From RGIG3178 sp942492795 (GTDB lineage Bacteria; Bacillota; Clostridia; Christensenellales; QAND01), in contig OW818639.1 of assembly GCA_942492795.1 (NCBI GenBank), forward strand, positions 2,046,001-2,110,000: 64,000 nucleotides of DNA, in the 5' to 3' direction. The notes beneath the pieces are model-generated. The model was not told where the DNA came from, ran no database searches, and saw nothing but the letters and a program-made list of their open reading frames with translations. Positions 33,611 to 42,123 of the stretch are shown piece by piece. The number at the start of each line of letters is the position of its first letter. Positions within the stretch are counted from its first letter, which is position 1. The position numbers and the translations under genes were made by a program.

Positions 33611-34132
33611 CTATATCCGCTGCTGCGCCATCAAAATGCCGCAGATGGTCTTGCCGTCCGATATGGTTCCCGAAACGACACAAGATACGGCCTGGGGAAA
33701 CGGCATCCAAACCACATCCACGAATTCATCTTCGTCAAGGTGCTGTTGCCCCTGCTCCCGCGTGTACGCAAGGTAGAGATGGATTATTTCATCGCAGAAT
33801 CCCGGACTGGATATGTATTCACCCAATTTGACCCAGTCGGTGGCCTGCATGCCGGCTTCTTCCAAAAGTTCGCGCTTGGCGCAGACAAACGGATCTTCCT
33901 GCTTATCAAGCTTCCCCGCCGGCAATTCGAGCATGAAGCGTCCCATAGCGATTCGATATTGTCTGACGAGCGCGATTTCGCCCTTTTCGTTAAGCGCAAC
34001 CACCGCACTTCCGCCCGGATGTCGGATCACTTCCCGCTTGGATGTTTTTCCGTTTGATAATTCCACATCGATGCTGACCAGACGGACCAATTTCCCGTCA
34101 TAGAGACACTGTTCCTGAATCGGTTTTTCCAT
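33611..34132 (-). CDS. NUDIX hydrolase, ADP-ribose pyrophosphatase-like
   Basis: The protein has 173 residues from the ATG at 34132 (GAGGAAAACCG upstream); an upstream in-frame ATG at 34213 lacks a ribosome site. The Nudix box is complete: GKLDKQEDPFVCAKRELLEEAGM, with the REXXEE core. The region REVIRHPGGSAVVALNEKGEIALVRQYR and the later SSPGFCDEIIHLYLA (Pro about 15 residues after the box) are typical of ADP-ribose pyrophosphatases (NudF type). It would split ADP-ribose to AMP and ribose 5-phosphate. Single gene. Confidence 0.93.
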   Translation of the reverse strand: MEKPIQEQCLYDGKLVRLVSIDVELSNGKTSKREVIRHPGGSAVVALNEKGEIALVRQYRIAMGRFMLELPAGKLDKQEDPFVCAKRELLEEAGMQATDWVKLGEYISSPGFCDEIIHLYLAYTREQGQQHLDEDEFVDVVWMPFPQAVSCVVSGTISDGKTICGILMAQQRI

Positions 34133-34296
34133 CGGTTTTCCTCGTCCTTCCAATTTGATACCGAATGCTTTGTTTCTTATCATAGCGCTGTTCGTTTGCC
34201 GCCGCAAGCGCAAACGGTTTGATACAAAAAAACCGGCAAGAGTCGAAGTTGTTTCCGGCCTTGACGGTTGGGCTTAAGTATATTTCTTTTTCACTA

Positions 34297-36600
34297 TCAG
34301 GTTTGGCAAAGAATAAACAAGTTTTCAAATTCAGCAGCGCAAACCGGTCTGCCCAGAAATGATCCCTGTGCCTGATGGCATTTTAATTTCTTCAACAAGC
34401 TAAGCTGTTCTTCGTTTTCGACTCCTTCTGCTATCGTGTTGATACCAATTGCATTCGCCATCGATACGACAGCTTTCACAAGTCTGATGCCGCTGTTGTT
34501 GCCGTTACAGAGTGGCTCAATAAGCGATTTGTCAATTTTTATCCGGTCAAAGGAAAATTTATTCAAATAGCCCAAGGAAGAAACTCCTGATCCAAATTCA
34601 TCAACGGATACCGATACCCGCAGTTCCTTTAAGATATCAAGGATTTCGTTTGTTCTGTTGTCGCTTTCGTGGAAAATATTCTCTGTAATTTCCGCATCTA
34701 TCCATGTTGTATTGAAATTTTCATGATTGATAAGGTTTTTCATCATGTTAACAAAATCATCTTCCTGAAGCTGTTTTGGAGAGATATTTATTCCCATTTT
34801 GAGATCGACGGAATGGGTGGTATTCCATTTGATGATCTGCCGAACGGCTTCATTCATGACCCACTTTCCGATCCTTATCATATAATCGATTTCTTCTGCA
34901 ACGGGTATGAATTCTTTGGGTGGAATATAACCGTGTTCAGCGTTCTTCCACGAAAGCAAAGCCTCTGCGCCTATCAAACGGTTTGTTGCAAGATCAAATT
35001 GAGGTTGATAAAACAACTCAAAGTCTTTCTCGATGTTTGCCTTGCGCAACAACACTTCGATCTCACTCTTTTTCCCGATACTTTTTATGAAAAACGGGTC
35101 ATAGAAGACAAAAGTATTATACCCCTGCGACTTTGCACGGTACATCGCAATATCGGCATTTCGCAAAAGAGCAACTTGGTTATCGGCATCCACAGGGCAC
35201 ATCGATATGCCGATGCTTAGCGTTATCTGAAGTTGATTATCCCCGATAAAAAGCGGAGCACTGCACGAGTGGATGATATCCTTCGCAATTCTTTCCAGAT
35301 ATTCATGCGAATTTTTCCCCCGGACAAACAGCGCAAATTCGTCGCCGCCCAATCTCGCCAGCACCGCCCCGTCGTTCATGCATTTGTGCATCCTCTCTGA
35401 TACTTTGATCAGTACCTTATCTCCCACATCATGGCCAAGAGTATCGTTAATCGTTTTAAAGCGGTCGAGATCGATAAGATATACAGCCAGCAATTCGCCG
35501 TTTTTCATCTCATCGATCGCATTTTCCAAAGCCCTCAAAAAGTAGCGTCTGTTGAATAGATTCGTGACCGTATCGTTGTTTGCCAGGTAAACCAGTTCAC
35601 CGTATTGCTCCTCAACGCGCTTTTCCAAAGAAATGTTGATCTCCACTTCTTTACGATACAGGATATCTTTTTCGACCGCTATCTGGATATATCCGCTTAA
35701 AACCTTATACATAACGATCGACACAAAGAAATGCAGGACATCGTTGAATACAAAACCCTCGCTGATAATGGCAGCCAACGGATACAGGAACAGAAGCAAC
35801 CAATTCCTTCCTTTTGTCATTTGTTCATACGCATCATCTTCATCGGGCGTTATCAGCGTCCTCCATAGCGCTCCAATTGACAGAATCAGCAACGAGGCAA
35901 CATACATGACGTCCAACAAAGAGTTGGGAATATATTGATTGTTGGCGTATATATAATAATAGTACAAATCCGTAAACGCATATATAAGAATTCCCGACAT
36001 GCAAAGAATAATATAGACAGGAATTTTCTTTTTGCTGATCGAATAGACGGCTATAAATATTCCGATAATGGCAAGGAAATCAAGTGTGATGCTGGCTGCG
36101 GATGAAATCCCGTCCTGCAGAAATAGTTCCAGCCAGACATTGTCTTTATGAAAGAACGCTATCCAAACGAGCAGAATGCTGTTGACTGTTATGATCAAGG
36201 TATCAAGGATCAGCTGTACTGATATCCATTTCCTGAAATAATATAAGGAAAATATCAAAACACCAGCACCTAGAAACACATTTGTTAACGTATAAATATA
36301 GGTTATGACGATGCTCTGCGTTGGATCGCCACCAGCAGCATACGAAACTATCCATAGTATATCTGCTGCAAACCATGCAATACAAGCAATGGCATACAGC
36401 ATTAATGCTATTCCTGACGTGCTTTTGTTTTTCGACAATACATAGGAGTACGACAATACCGTTGTAGCAATTGCAGCGTTTGTTGCTGACAATATACTGC
36501 ATAATAATTCGTTTTTCATTAATGATGCAAACAAATACATGGCGATAAAAATAGCTTCTATAGCTGCAATTCTGTAAAACAACTTTTTTTGTTTGTCCAT
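34297..36600 (-). CDS. Membrane GGDEF-EAL protein (cyclic di-GMP turnover)
   Basis: The protein has 767 residues from the ATG at 36600. Residues 1 to about 320 form eight or nine hydrophobic helices, probably a membrane sensor. After a coiled-coil-like linker comes a GGDEF domain with NDTVTNLFNRRYF, DLDRFKTINDTLGHDVGD and an intact RLGGDEF (about residue 417); there is no RxxD inhibitory site. The EAL domain follows with EALLSW, NISPKQL, the AEITE motif, KIDKSLI and AEGVENEEQL. The usual DDFGTG motif reads DEFGSG (about residue 664), so the second Asp of the metal dyad is Glu. The cyclase half looks active; phosphodiesterase activity is uncertain. Confidence 0.93.
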   Translation of the reverse strand: MDKQKKLFYRIAAIEAIFIAMYLFASLMKNELLCSILSATNAAIATTVLSYSYVLSKNKSTSGIALMLYAIACIAWFAADILWIVSYAAGGDPTQSIVITYIYTLTNVFLGAGVLIFSLYYFRKWISVQLILDTLIITVNSILLVWIAFFHKDNVWLELFLQDGISSAASITLDFLAIIGIFIAVYSISKKKIPVYIILCMSGILIYAFTDLYYYYIYANNQYIPNSLLDVMYVASLLILSIGALWRTLITPDEDDAYEQMTKGRNWLLLFLYPLAAIISEGFVFNDVLHFFVSIVMYKVLSGYIQIAVEKDILYRKEVEINISLEKRVEEQYGELVYLANNDTVTNLFNRRYFLRALENAIDEMKNGELLAVYLIDLDRFKTINDTLGHDVGDKVLIKVSERMHKCMNDGAVLARLGGDEFALFVRGKNSHEYLERIAKDIIHSCSAPLFIGDNQLQITLSIGISMCPVDADNQVALLRNADIAMYRAKSQGYNTFVFYDPFFIKSIGKKSEIEVLLRKANIEKDFELFYQPQFDLATNRLIGAEALLSWKNAEHGYIPPKEFIPVAEEIDYMIRIGKWVMNEAVRQIIKWNTTHSVDLKMGINISPKQLQEDDFVNMMKNLINHENFNTTWIDAEITENIFHESDNRTNEILDILKELRVSVSVDEFGSGVSSLGYLNKFSFDRIKIDKSLIEPLCNGNNSGIRLVKAVVSMANAIGINTIAEGVENEEQLSLLKKLKCHQAQGSFLGRPVCAAEFENLFILCQT

Positions 36601-36721
36601 GATGTTCACACCGACCTTTATTTTTATGCACGTTACATATATCGGATTCATTGTTGGAACACATAAACTTTTTTACGATAAATTGTAAAAGAAAAGCCCG
36701 CAACCATGCAGGTTTATCGGC

Positions 36722-36842
36722 TTTTGCCGCTTCGCTTCACTTGCGTCAAACCGGGTTCGAATCCGCCTTTCTTTTCCGCCAATAAAATAGCCACCCGTAG
36801 GTGGCTATTTGTTGGCGGAGAGGGCGGGATACCGTCCGCTTT
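36722..36842 (-). repeat. tRNA-Ser 3'-end repeat, copy A
   Basis: It matches copies B and C from TTTGCCGCTTCGCTTC through the hairpin AATAGCCACC/GGTGGCTATT to the tRNA-derived GGCGGAGAGGGCGGGAT, and shares ACCGTCCGCTTT with copy B. It differs by single bases (for example CTTCACTTGCG and TATTTGTTGG). Confidence 0.85.
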
Positions 36843-37000
36843 GCAGTTTTACACGGTTCACAATTTTGCAACCGTTTGCCAAGCTATATAGATAACTCTG
36901 AAAGTCATGGGCTTGTGCTTCACTGCCGTTCGCACGCACCTCATGCTTTCAGAACCTCCGATTCGCTTCATCCGACACTGTCGGCGCTCATCTCCGGTTC

Positions 37001-37133
37001 TAAAGACGTCCCCTTTGCCGCTTCGCTTCGCTTGCGTCAAACCGGGTTCGAATCCGCCTTTCTTTTCCGCCAATAAAATAGCCACCCGTAGGTGGCTATT
37101 GATTGGCACAGAGGGCGGGATACCGTCCGCTTT
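37001..37133 (-). repeat. tRNA-Ser 3'-end repeat, copy B
   Basis: From TAAAGACGTCCCC it matches copy C over 121 bases with two changes (GGCACAGAGG for GGCGGAGAGG), 146 bases away. It continues with ACCGTCCGCTTT as in copy A. Confidence 0.88.
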
Positions 37134-37146
37134 ATTTGCGGACGGC

Positions 37147-37267
37147 TAAAGACGTCCCCTTTGCCGCTTCGCTTCGCTTGCGTCAAACCGGGTTCGAATC
37201 CGCCTTTCTTTTCCGCCAATAAAATAGCCACCCGTAGGTGGCTATTGATTGGCGGAGAGGGCGGGAT
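37147..37267 (-). repeat. tRNA-Ser 3'-end repeat, copy C (overlaps the intact tRNA)
   Basis: This copy runs into the real tRNA-Ser gene: its right end is the T arm/acceptor stem and CCA of the tRNA. Inside it, ACCGGGTTCGAATCCGCC mimics a T arm a second time, beyond the terminator. Confidence 0.88.
37217..37246 (-). terminator. Terminator of tRNA-Ser
   Basis: AATAGCCACC and GGTGGCTATT form a perfect stem with loop CGTA; on the minus strand it is followed by TTTATTGG, three bases past the CCA. Confidence 0.85.
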
Positions 37268-37338
37268 TCGAACCCGCGTGAGGTTTCCCTCAAACTGATT
37301 TCGAGTCAGCCCCGTTATGACCACTTCGATACCTCTCC
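37250..37338 (-). tRNA. tRNA-Ser (anticodon CGA)
   Basis: The 89-base class II tRNA starts GGAGAGG paired with CCTCTCC, has an anticodon loop CTCGAAA on the stem CTGA/TCAG, a long variable arm (GAGG-GAAA-CCTC), T arm GCGGG-TTCGAAT-CCCGC, discriminator G and an encoded CCA. Confidence 0.96.
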
Positions 37339-37450
37339 GCGTATCTCAGATGCTTTCAAATAGTAACAAAATTTCACTTGAAACGCAAGAGGTTTTTGTA
37401 CAACCGAATACGGTGTTTAGCGATTGTTCAGCGCTATTTGCGGGATATTT

Positions 37451-37480
37451 TTGACAATAGTTCTATGTATATCCTATAAT
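37451..37480 (+). promoter_or_regulatory. Promoter of the NAD+ synthetase gene
   Basis: A perfect TTGACA (37451-37456) and perfect TATAAT (37475-37480) are spaced by 18 bases. The leader to the GTG at 37641 is about 150 bases. Confidence 0.75.
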
Positions 37481-37640
37481 GTAATTTGATCGCATGGCGA
37501 TATCGGTACAGGGCAAATAATGAAAGTATTGTTCCCTGCCAATCGCATGGGAACCATAACACCATTTCAAAACCGTCGCCAGTTATATGTCCAAACGCAA
37601 ACTGTTTTATCATCCGCTCAAAGACAACGGAGGAGTTCAA

Positions 37641-39602
37641 GTGAAATTATCGAAGTATGGCTATATAAGAGTTGCCGCGGCTGTGCCGCTGGTCTCGGTC
37701 GGGGACCCGAATGCCAACGTTGATGAAATGATCCGTCTGATCCAAAAGGGTGATTCGGTAGATGGCATCAAAGTGATGGTGTTTCCCGAGTTGTCGATAA
37801 CCGGGTATACCTGCGCGGATCTGTTCCATCAACGGAATTTGCTTTCGGAATCTCAAAATGCTTTGGCAAAACTTCTGGAACAAACCAGGGACATCGACAT
37901 GCTTATCTCTGTCGGAATTCCGGCCGAGGCTGACAGCCAGCTTTTCAATTGCGCAGCTGTGCTGCATATGGGTCAGGTGTTGGGCGTAATCCCAAAGACT
38001 TTTTTGCCCAACTATAACGAATTCTATGAAAAGAGATGGTTTGCCGGATCTTCTTCGCGCATTGGCGATACCATTCGCATTTTGGGGAAGCAAGTTCCCT
38101 TTGGTGAGAATCTTCTGTTTTCAGACAGATTATCGCAGCTTTGCGTTGGCGTAGAAATCTGTGAGGATCTCTGGATGCCCATTCCGCCCAGCGCATATCA
38201 TGCGCTGCATGGCGCAAATTTGCTGCTCAACCTATCGGCGAGCAACGAAACCGTGACAAAACTTGATTACAGGCGCGATCTGATCAAACAACAATCGGCG
38301 CGGTGCTTTGCGGGATATGTTTTCTGCTCCGCGGGACAGGGTGAATCCACCACCGATGTTGTCTTTGGCGGACACGCTGTTATTGCCGAAAACAATGCCA
38401 TCGTACGAGAGATGAGTTTTCCCGAAGTTTCGACCTATATTTTTTCGGATATCGACATTGAAAAACTGATGAACGACCGTAGAAAATTCAACAGTTTTAT
38501 GGACAAGGCGGATCCTTCCGTCTATCGCGTTATTGAATTCAATTTACACGATGACCGTGATATCAAAGAGTGCTTTTCTGTCAATGCACACCCGTTTATC
38601 CCGCGGGATCCAAATGCCAAGTACGGCAGATGCAAAGAAATATTCAAACTGCAATCCACCGGTCTGTCGGAGCGGATGCGTAAAACAGGCATCTGCAAGG
38701 CTGTCATCGGCCTCTCTGGAGGTTTGGACTCGACATTGGCGCTTTTGGTGACCGTCGAAGCCATGCAAGCGCTTAAATTGCCTGTTTCCAATATTATCGG
38801 GATTACCATGCCGGGGCTTGGGACCACCGACAGGACTTACCAGAACGCTCTGACATTGATGCGGGAACTGGATATCCAAGCGAAGGAGATATCCATCAAA
38901 GAGGCTTGCCTGCAGCATTTCAAAGACATCGGTCACGATATCAACAAGCATGATGTGACCTATGAAAACACGCAGGCACGGGAAAGAACGCAGATACTGA
39001 TGGATATCGCCAACCAAGAGAATGGTCTTGTTGTCGGTACGGGAGACTTGTCGGAGCTCGCACTTGGCTGGTGCACCTATAGCGGAGATCATATCAGCCA
39101 CTACGGCGTTAATTCCGGCGTACCAAAATCATTGGTCAAACATCTGGTGTCGTATTATGCGGAAACAACCGAGAACAAAAAAGTAGCCGCTGCGCTGATG
39201 GATGTATTGGACACGCCCATCAGCCCCGAACTGCTTCCCGCCGATTCGGATGGCAACATCGCCCAAAAGACCGAGGATGTGGTGGGACCGTACGAATTGC
39301 ACGACTTCTTCCTCTACCATATGATTCGAAACGGATTTGCTCCCAAAAAGATATTAAAGCTAGCCACCATTGCATTTGACGGCTTCTATTCAAAAGATGA
39401 GATCTTCAAATGGCTGAGGACTTTCTACAGGAGATTCTTTACGCAGCAGTTCAAGCGTTCCTGCCTTCCCGACGGCGTAAAAGTTGGTTCCGTATGCTTG
39501 TCCCCGCGCGGCGATTGGCGAATGCCCAGCGATGCCTCCATGGCACTTTGGATCAGGGAACTGGACGGTGCGCTTTCGGAATTAACAGACGGCACACTGT
39601 AG
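37641..39602 (+). CDS. nadE: Glutamine-dependent NAD+ synthetase
   Basis: The enzyme has 653 residues from the GTG at 37641, with GGAGG upstream; the ATG at 37587 has no ribosome site. The N-terminal nitrilase-type glutaminase carries the Glu in MVFPELSITGYTCADL, the Lys in PKTFLPNYNEFYEKRWF and the Cys in VEICEDLW. The C-terminal synthetase has the PP-loop GLSGGLDSTLALLV, then GLGTTDRTYQNA and VVGTGDLSELALGWCTYSGDH. Ammonia from glutamine is passed to the synthetase site, which amidates deamido-NAD to NAD+. Single gene with its own promoter and terminator. Confidence 0.97.
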   Translation: MKLSKYGYIRVAAAVPLVSVGDPNANVDEMIRLIQKGDSVDGIKVMVFPELSITGYTCADLFHQRNLLSESQNALAKLLEQTRDIDMLISVGIPAEADSQLFNCAAVLHMGQVLGVIPKTFLPNYNEFYEKRWFAGSSSRIGDTIRILGKQVPFGENLLFSDRLSQLCVGVEICEDLWMPIPPSAYHALHGANLLLNLSASNETVTKLDYRRDLIKQQSARCFAGYVFCSAGQGESTTDVVFGGHAVIAENNAIVREMSFPEVSTYIFSDIDIEKLMNDRRKFNSFMDKADPSVYRVIEFNLHDDRDIKECFSVNAHPFIPRDPNAKYGRCKEIFKLQSTGLSERMRKTGICKAVIGLSGGLDSTLALLVTVEAMQALKLPVSNIIGITMPGLGTTDRTYQNALTLMRELDIQAKEISIKEACLQHFKDIGHDINKHDVTYENTQARERTQILMDIANQENGLVVGTGDLSELALGWCTYSGDHISHYGVNSGVPKSLVKHLVSYYAETTENKKVAAALMDVLDTPISPELLPADSDGNIAQKTEDVVGPYELHDFFLYHMIRNGFAPKKILKLATIAFDGFYSKDEIFKWLRTFYRRFFTQQFKRSCLPDGVKVGSVCLSPRGDWRMPSDASMALWIRELDGALSELTDGTL

Positions 39603-39637
39603 TTCCAAGTCGGCAACCGTGTTTGTTGTTGCATTAA

Positions 39638-39679
39638 AAAACGCATGCATTCGCTTTTGGTTTGCATGCGTTTTATTTC
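39638..39679 (+). terminator. Terminator of nadE
   Basis: AAAACGCATGCA and TGCATGCGTTTT form a perfect 12-bp stem, followed by ATTTC. Confidence 0.88.
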
Positions 39680-39747
39680 TGCTGTTTTTTGATCCAAAGT
39701 TCATTGTATGATAAAAATAACTTAACGATACAGCTTTGTGCGCACGA

Positions 39748-40626
39748 TCACTTGTCTTCCCGCTTTTTAGGAATCAACAGGACCGATGCAGCCGCCTGAC
39801 GAGCGATGTTGTGGCTGACGCTTCCCAGGAATAATTCCTTGATAAAACCTCTGCCCTGGCTTCCCATCACGACCAGCTGCACGCCGTTGTCATCGATAAA
39901 TTTTAGTATTTCGACAGAAGGGGATCCCGTTTTCAATACGATATCCACTTGCACTTTCCCGGCGTTTACAAGCTTCTGCTTGAGCAACTCAAGACGTTCC
40001 ATATCCATCTTGTCAAAACCATTTATCTGCTCTTGTGTATACGATCCCAATTTGGATCTATCCTGAATATGTATCAGCGTTATTTTTTTTGCTCCGCTTG
40101 CGGATAGTTGTTCCAAATACGGAAATGCCTGATCGGCGTTTTCAGAGAAATCGGTTGCGTACAGAATATGGCTGCTTATTTCGACTGCTGCCTGAGGTGT
40201 GCTCTTTTGATTGTCCTCGTCTTGCGTTCTCAAAACCAATACGGGGATTTTGGTCTGATACATCATTTCCGATGATAGTCCGCCAAAAACCACAGATCCT
40301 GCCAAAGACTGCTTTTGCGCACCGACCACAATGACGGAGTAGTCTTCTTTGACCGCAAGGTCAGCTACTTCGTTGATGGTAACTCCCGGAAGCAGTCTTG
40401 ACTCAACACGGAATCCGATTTTTTCCAATGCCGCCTTTTGAGCAGCAAGGTTCTGTTCCATCGCAGTTAACAAATACGATATATCCATTGAATTGGAGTC
40501 TACCATGATGAATGGCTGTATCAGAAGACATTCTTCAGCTCCCAAGACTTTTAGCTTTTGACAATCCTCGACCAGCGAATTAACGCTCCCGGAAAACTCA
40601 GCAATGACAATAAAACGTTTGAACAT
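39748..40626 (-). CDS. Tandem-domain universal stress protein
   Basis: The protein has 292 residues with two UspA domains. The first (about 1-135) has IVVGAQKQSLAGSVVFGGLSSEMMYQTKIPVLVLR, a version of the ATP loop without the full glycine pattern. The second (about 150-288) opens with SHILYATDFSENADQAFPYL and has a complete G-2x-G-9x-GS loop in MGSQGRGFIKELFLGSVSHNI. So the second domain probably binds ATP and the first may not. The gene is alone, with a strong promoter upstream. Its role in stress or energy limitation is inferred from the family. Confidence 0.92.
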   Translation of the reverse strand: MFKRFIVIAEFSGSVNSLVEDCQKLKVLGAEECLLIQPFIMVDSNSMDISYLLTAMEQNLAAQKAALEKIGFRVESRLLPGVTINEVADLAVKEDYSVIVVGAQKQSLAGSVVFGGLSSEMMYQTKIPVLVLRTQDEDNQKSTPQAAVEISSHILYATDFSENADQAFPYLEQLSASGAKKITLIHIQDRSKLGSYTQEQINGFDKMDMERLELLKQKLVNAGKVQVDIVLKTGSPSVEILKFIDDNGVQLVVMGSQGRGFIKELFLGSVSHNIARQAAASVLLIPKKREDK

Positions 40627-40980
40627 GTCTATTCCTCTTTCCTATGTATTTTAACATACTATTCGCAACGCAATGATTCGACGCACCTTTGCTTCTTTGC
40701 TTTATAGCCTGTTATGGAAGAAATGGTTTCGAATACTGTATCTAAATACTAGCAATCGGCGTATCATTTGTCAACGACGTTCCATTGATACGCATATTTC
40801 CCGTTTCTGATCAAGTCCAATCGTATCGATCGTGCTCAAAGGTGAAGCGTTGCTGCGGTTTATTTCGTATCAGGCGCACTTGCGAGTTGACAGCTCGCCC
40901 GATATTCAGAAAGCCCGCCTCACCCAAAAGCCAGGCTTAGCGGACCTTCGTATTAATTGTTTAGCTTGCAGTCTCGGATA
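40627..40980. other. Intergenic region with the usp promoter
   Basis: The 354 bases between two leftward genes hold the usp promoter near 40746-40774. The remainder, including a 63-codon plus-strand frame from 40832, shows no ribosome site or family pattern. Confidence 0.6.
40746..40774 (-). promoter_or_regulatory. Promoter of the universal stress protein gene
   Basis: On the minus strand a perfect TTGACA (40769-40774) and TAGTAT (40746-40751) are spaced by 17 bases, with a leader of about 115 bases. Confidence 0.65.
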
Positions 40981-41943
40981 TCAACACTTATGTGCTGCTT
41001 CCGAAGCCGTACGAACACGCTGATGATCAATATCCGTCGGCAACGTGCAGTCTGCGCCCAGGATAAACCCTTTGCGGCCATAGTCTTTGACGATCCTTTT
41101 GACCTCTTCTTCCAACTGTTTCAGCGAGCCTTCCACAAGCACACCGGAACGGTTGGCCAATCCACCCCATACACATTTTCCGCCAAACAATTCCCGGCCC
41201 TTTTCCAGCGAAAAATCCGTTTCATAAACGCCCCAATTGAACGCATCGGCATACTCTGCATAACTGCGATACCGTTCCATGTTCAGGTTTTCTTTGCACA
41301 TATGCAGAAAACTGATGCACTTCGGAGAACTCTTAAAAACGCTCATGATTTGCTTATCCAAAGGCTCCACGAGTTGAGCGTATTCTTCATCGGTGAAATA
41401 CTGCTTTTCGGCTCCAAGGGAAGCGTACATCACGCTGTCCAAACCGCTGTCCACATACGCACGCGCCAACAGCGAAAGGCTGTCTGCCATACGCTTGAAC
41501 GCATCGGTGATCGGCTGTTTGTTCTCGCGATAATGCGCGCACATGATTTCGCGCGTTTGTTCAAAGGTATAACCTTCGCTTGTGGCATGACGGCAACAGG
41601 CAACCACACCGTGAAGCGTTCCCATGGAAAAACGTGTTGGATCCATCTTGTCCAATATCCGCTTTTGCATATCTATCTGCCGGGCAAAGCAGGGATCGTT
41701 CAGGCTTAAAGCACGGACGTCTTTCCAGTCCGCAGCTGTTTTTACGTTGCTCATACTTGGAATACGACTGTCGTTCATGATTTTGCAGATATCCGTTCCC
41801 GCATTGGAAAAAAAGTCCATATGGATGTTTACGCCCGCATCCCCGTATTCGTTACCCTTTGGGAAGTGGTAGGAAAAGCCGCTTGGGATAGCGTCAACTT
41901 CCTGGAGTCTGACGGCAGCCGTTACGCGTTCTTTCGAATTCAT
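40981..41943 (-). CDS. Uroporphyrinogen decarboxylase-like protein (URO-D family, MtaA-like)
   Basis: The protein has 320 residues from the ATG at 41943 with GAGGGAAACATC upstream. The start MNSKERVTAAVRLQEVDAIPSGF and the end GFILGADCTLPTDIDHQRVRTASEAA follow the URO-D/methylcobamide methyltransferase barrel, with conserved FLHMCKEN near the middle of the C-terminal half. The length is shorter than classic HemE, and no other heme genes are nearby. In anaerobes such proteins often handle methyl groups on corrinoids rather than make heme. The substrate is not determinable here. Confidence 0.85.
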   Translation of the reverse strand: MNSKERVTAAVRLQEVDAIPSGFSYHFPKGNEYGDAGVNIHMDFFSNAGTDICKIMNDSRIPSMSNVKTAADWKDVRALSLNDPCFARQIDMQKRILDKMDPTRFSMGTLHGVVACCRHATSEGYTFEQTREIMCAHYRENKQPITDAFKRMADSLSLLARAYVDSGLDSVMYASLGAEKQYFTDEEYAQLVEPLDKQIMSVFKSSPKCISFLHMCKENLNMERYRSYAEYADAFNWGVYETDFSLEKGRELFGGKCVWGGLANRSGVLVEGSLKQLEEEVKRIVKDYGRKGFILGADCTLPTDIDHQRVRTASEAAHKC

Positions 41944-42123
41944 GATGTTTCCCTCGCTTATCGCATAATGATTGTGGTTCGCTGAGTCATCCATATTATA
42001 GCATTTCAAAGTCGGTATGCAGGTGGTTTTTTTGAATTTCCTATTCGGTATCAGCTGCTGATGTCACAGGCATGAAAAACCGAGCCGGATCCGATCTTCC
42101 CATCAATTTACTTTAAAATCGCG

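Larger units (their letters stand above)
36601..37249. other. Intergenic region with three tRNA-Ser-derived repeats
   Basis: The region downstream of tRNA-Ser on its own strand holds three copies of a unit of about 120 bases, each carrying a piece of the tRNA-Ser 3' end and its terminator hairpin. Between copies A and B lie 158 bases of unique sequence without coding signs. Confidence 0.75.

Noticed and set aside
36706..37298. Plus-strand frames encoding SNPPFFSANKIATRRWL-like peptides
   Set aside because: They are read through antisense tRNA-Ser repeats and are a common kind of false gene beside tRNAs.
40832..41023. A 63-codon plus-strand frame
   Set aside because: It has no ribosome site, runs into the URO-D-like gene and has no recognisable pattern.
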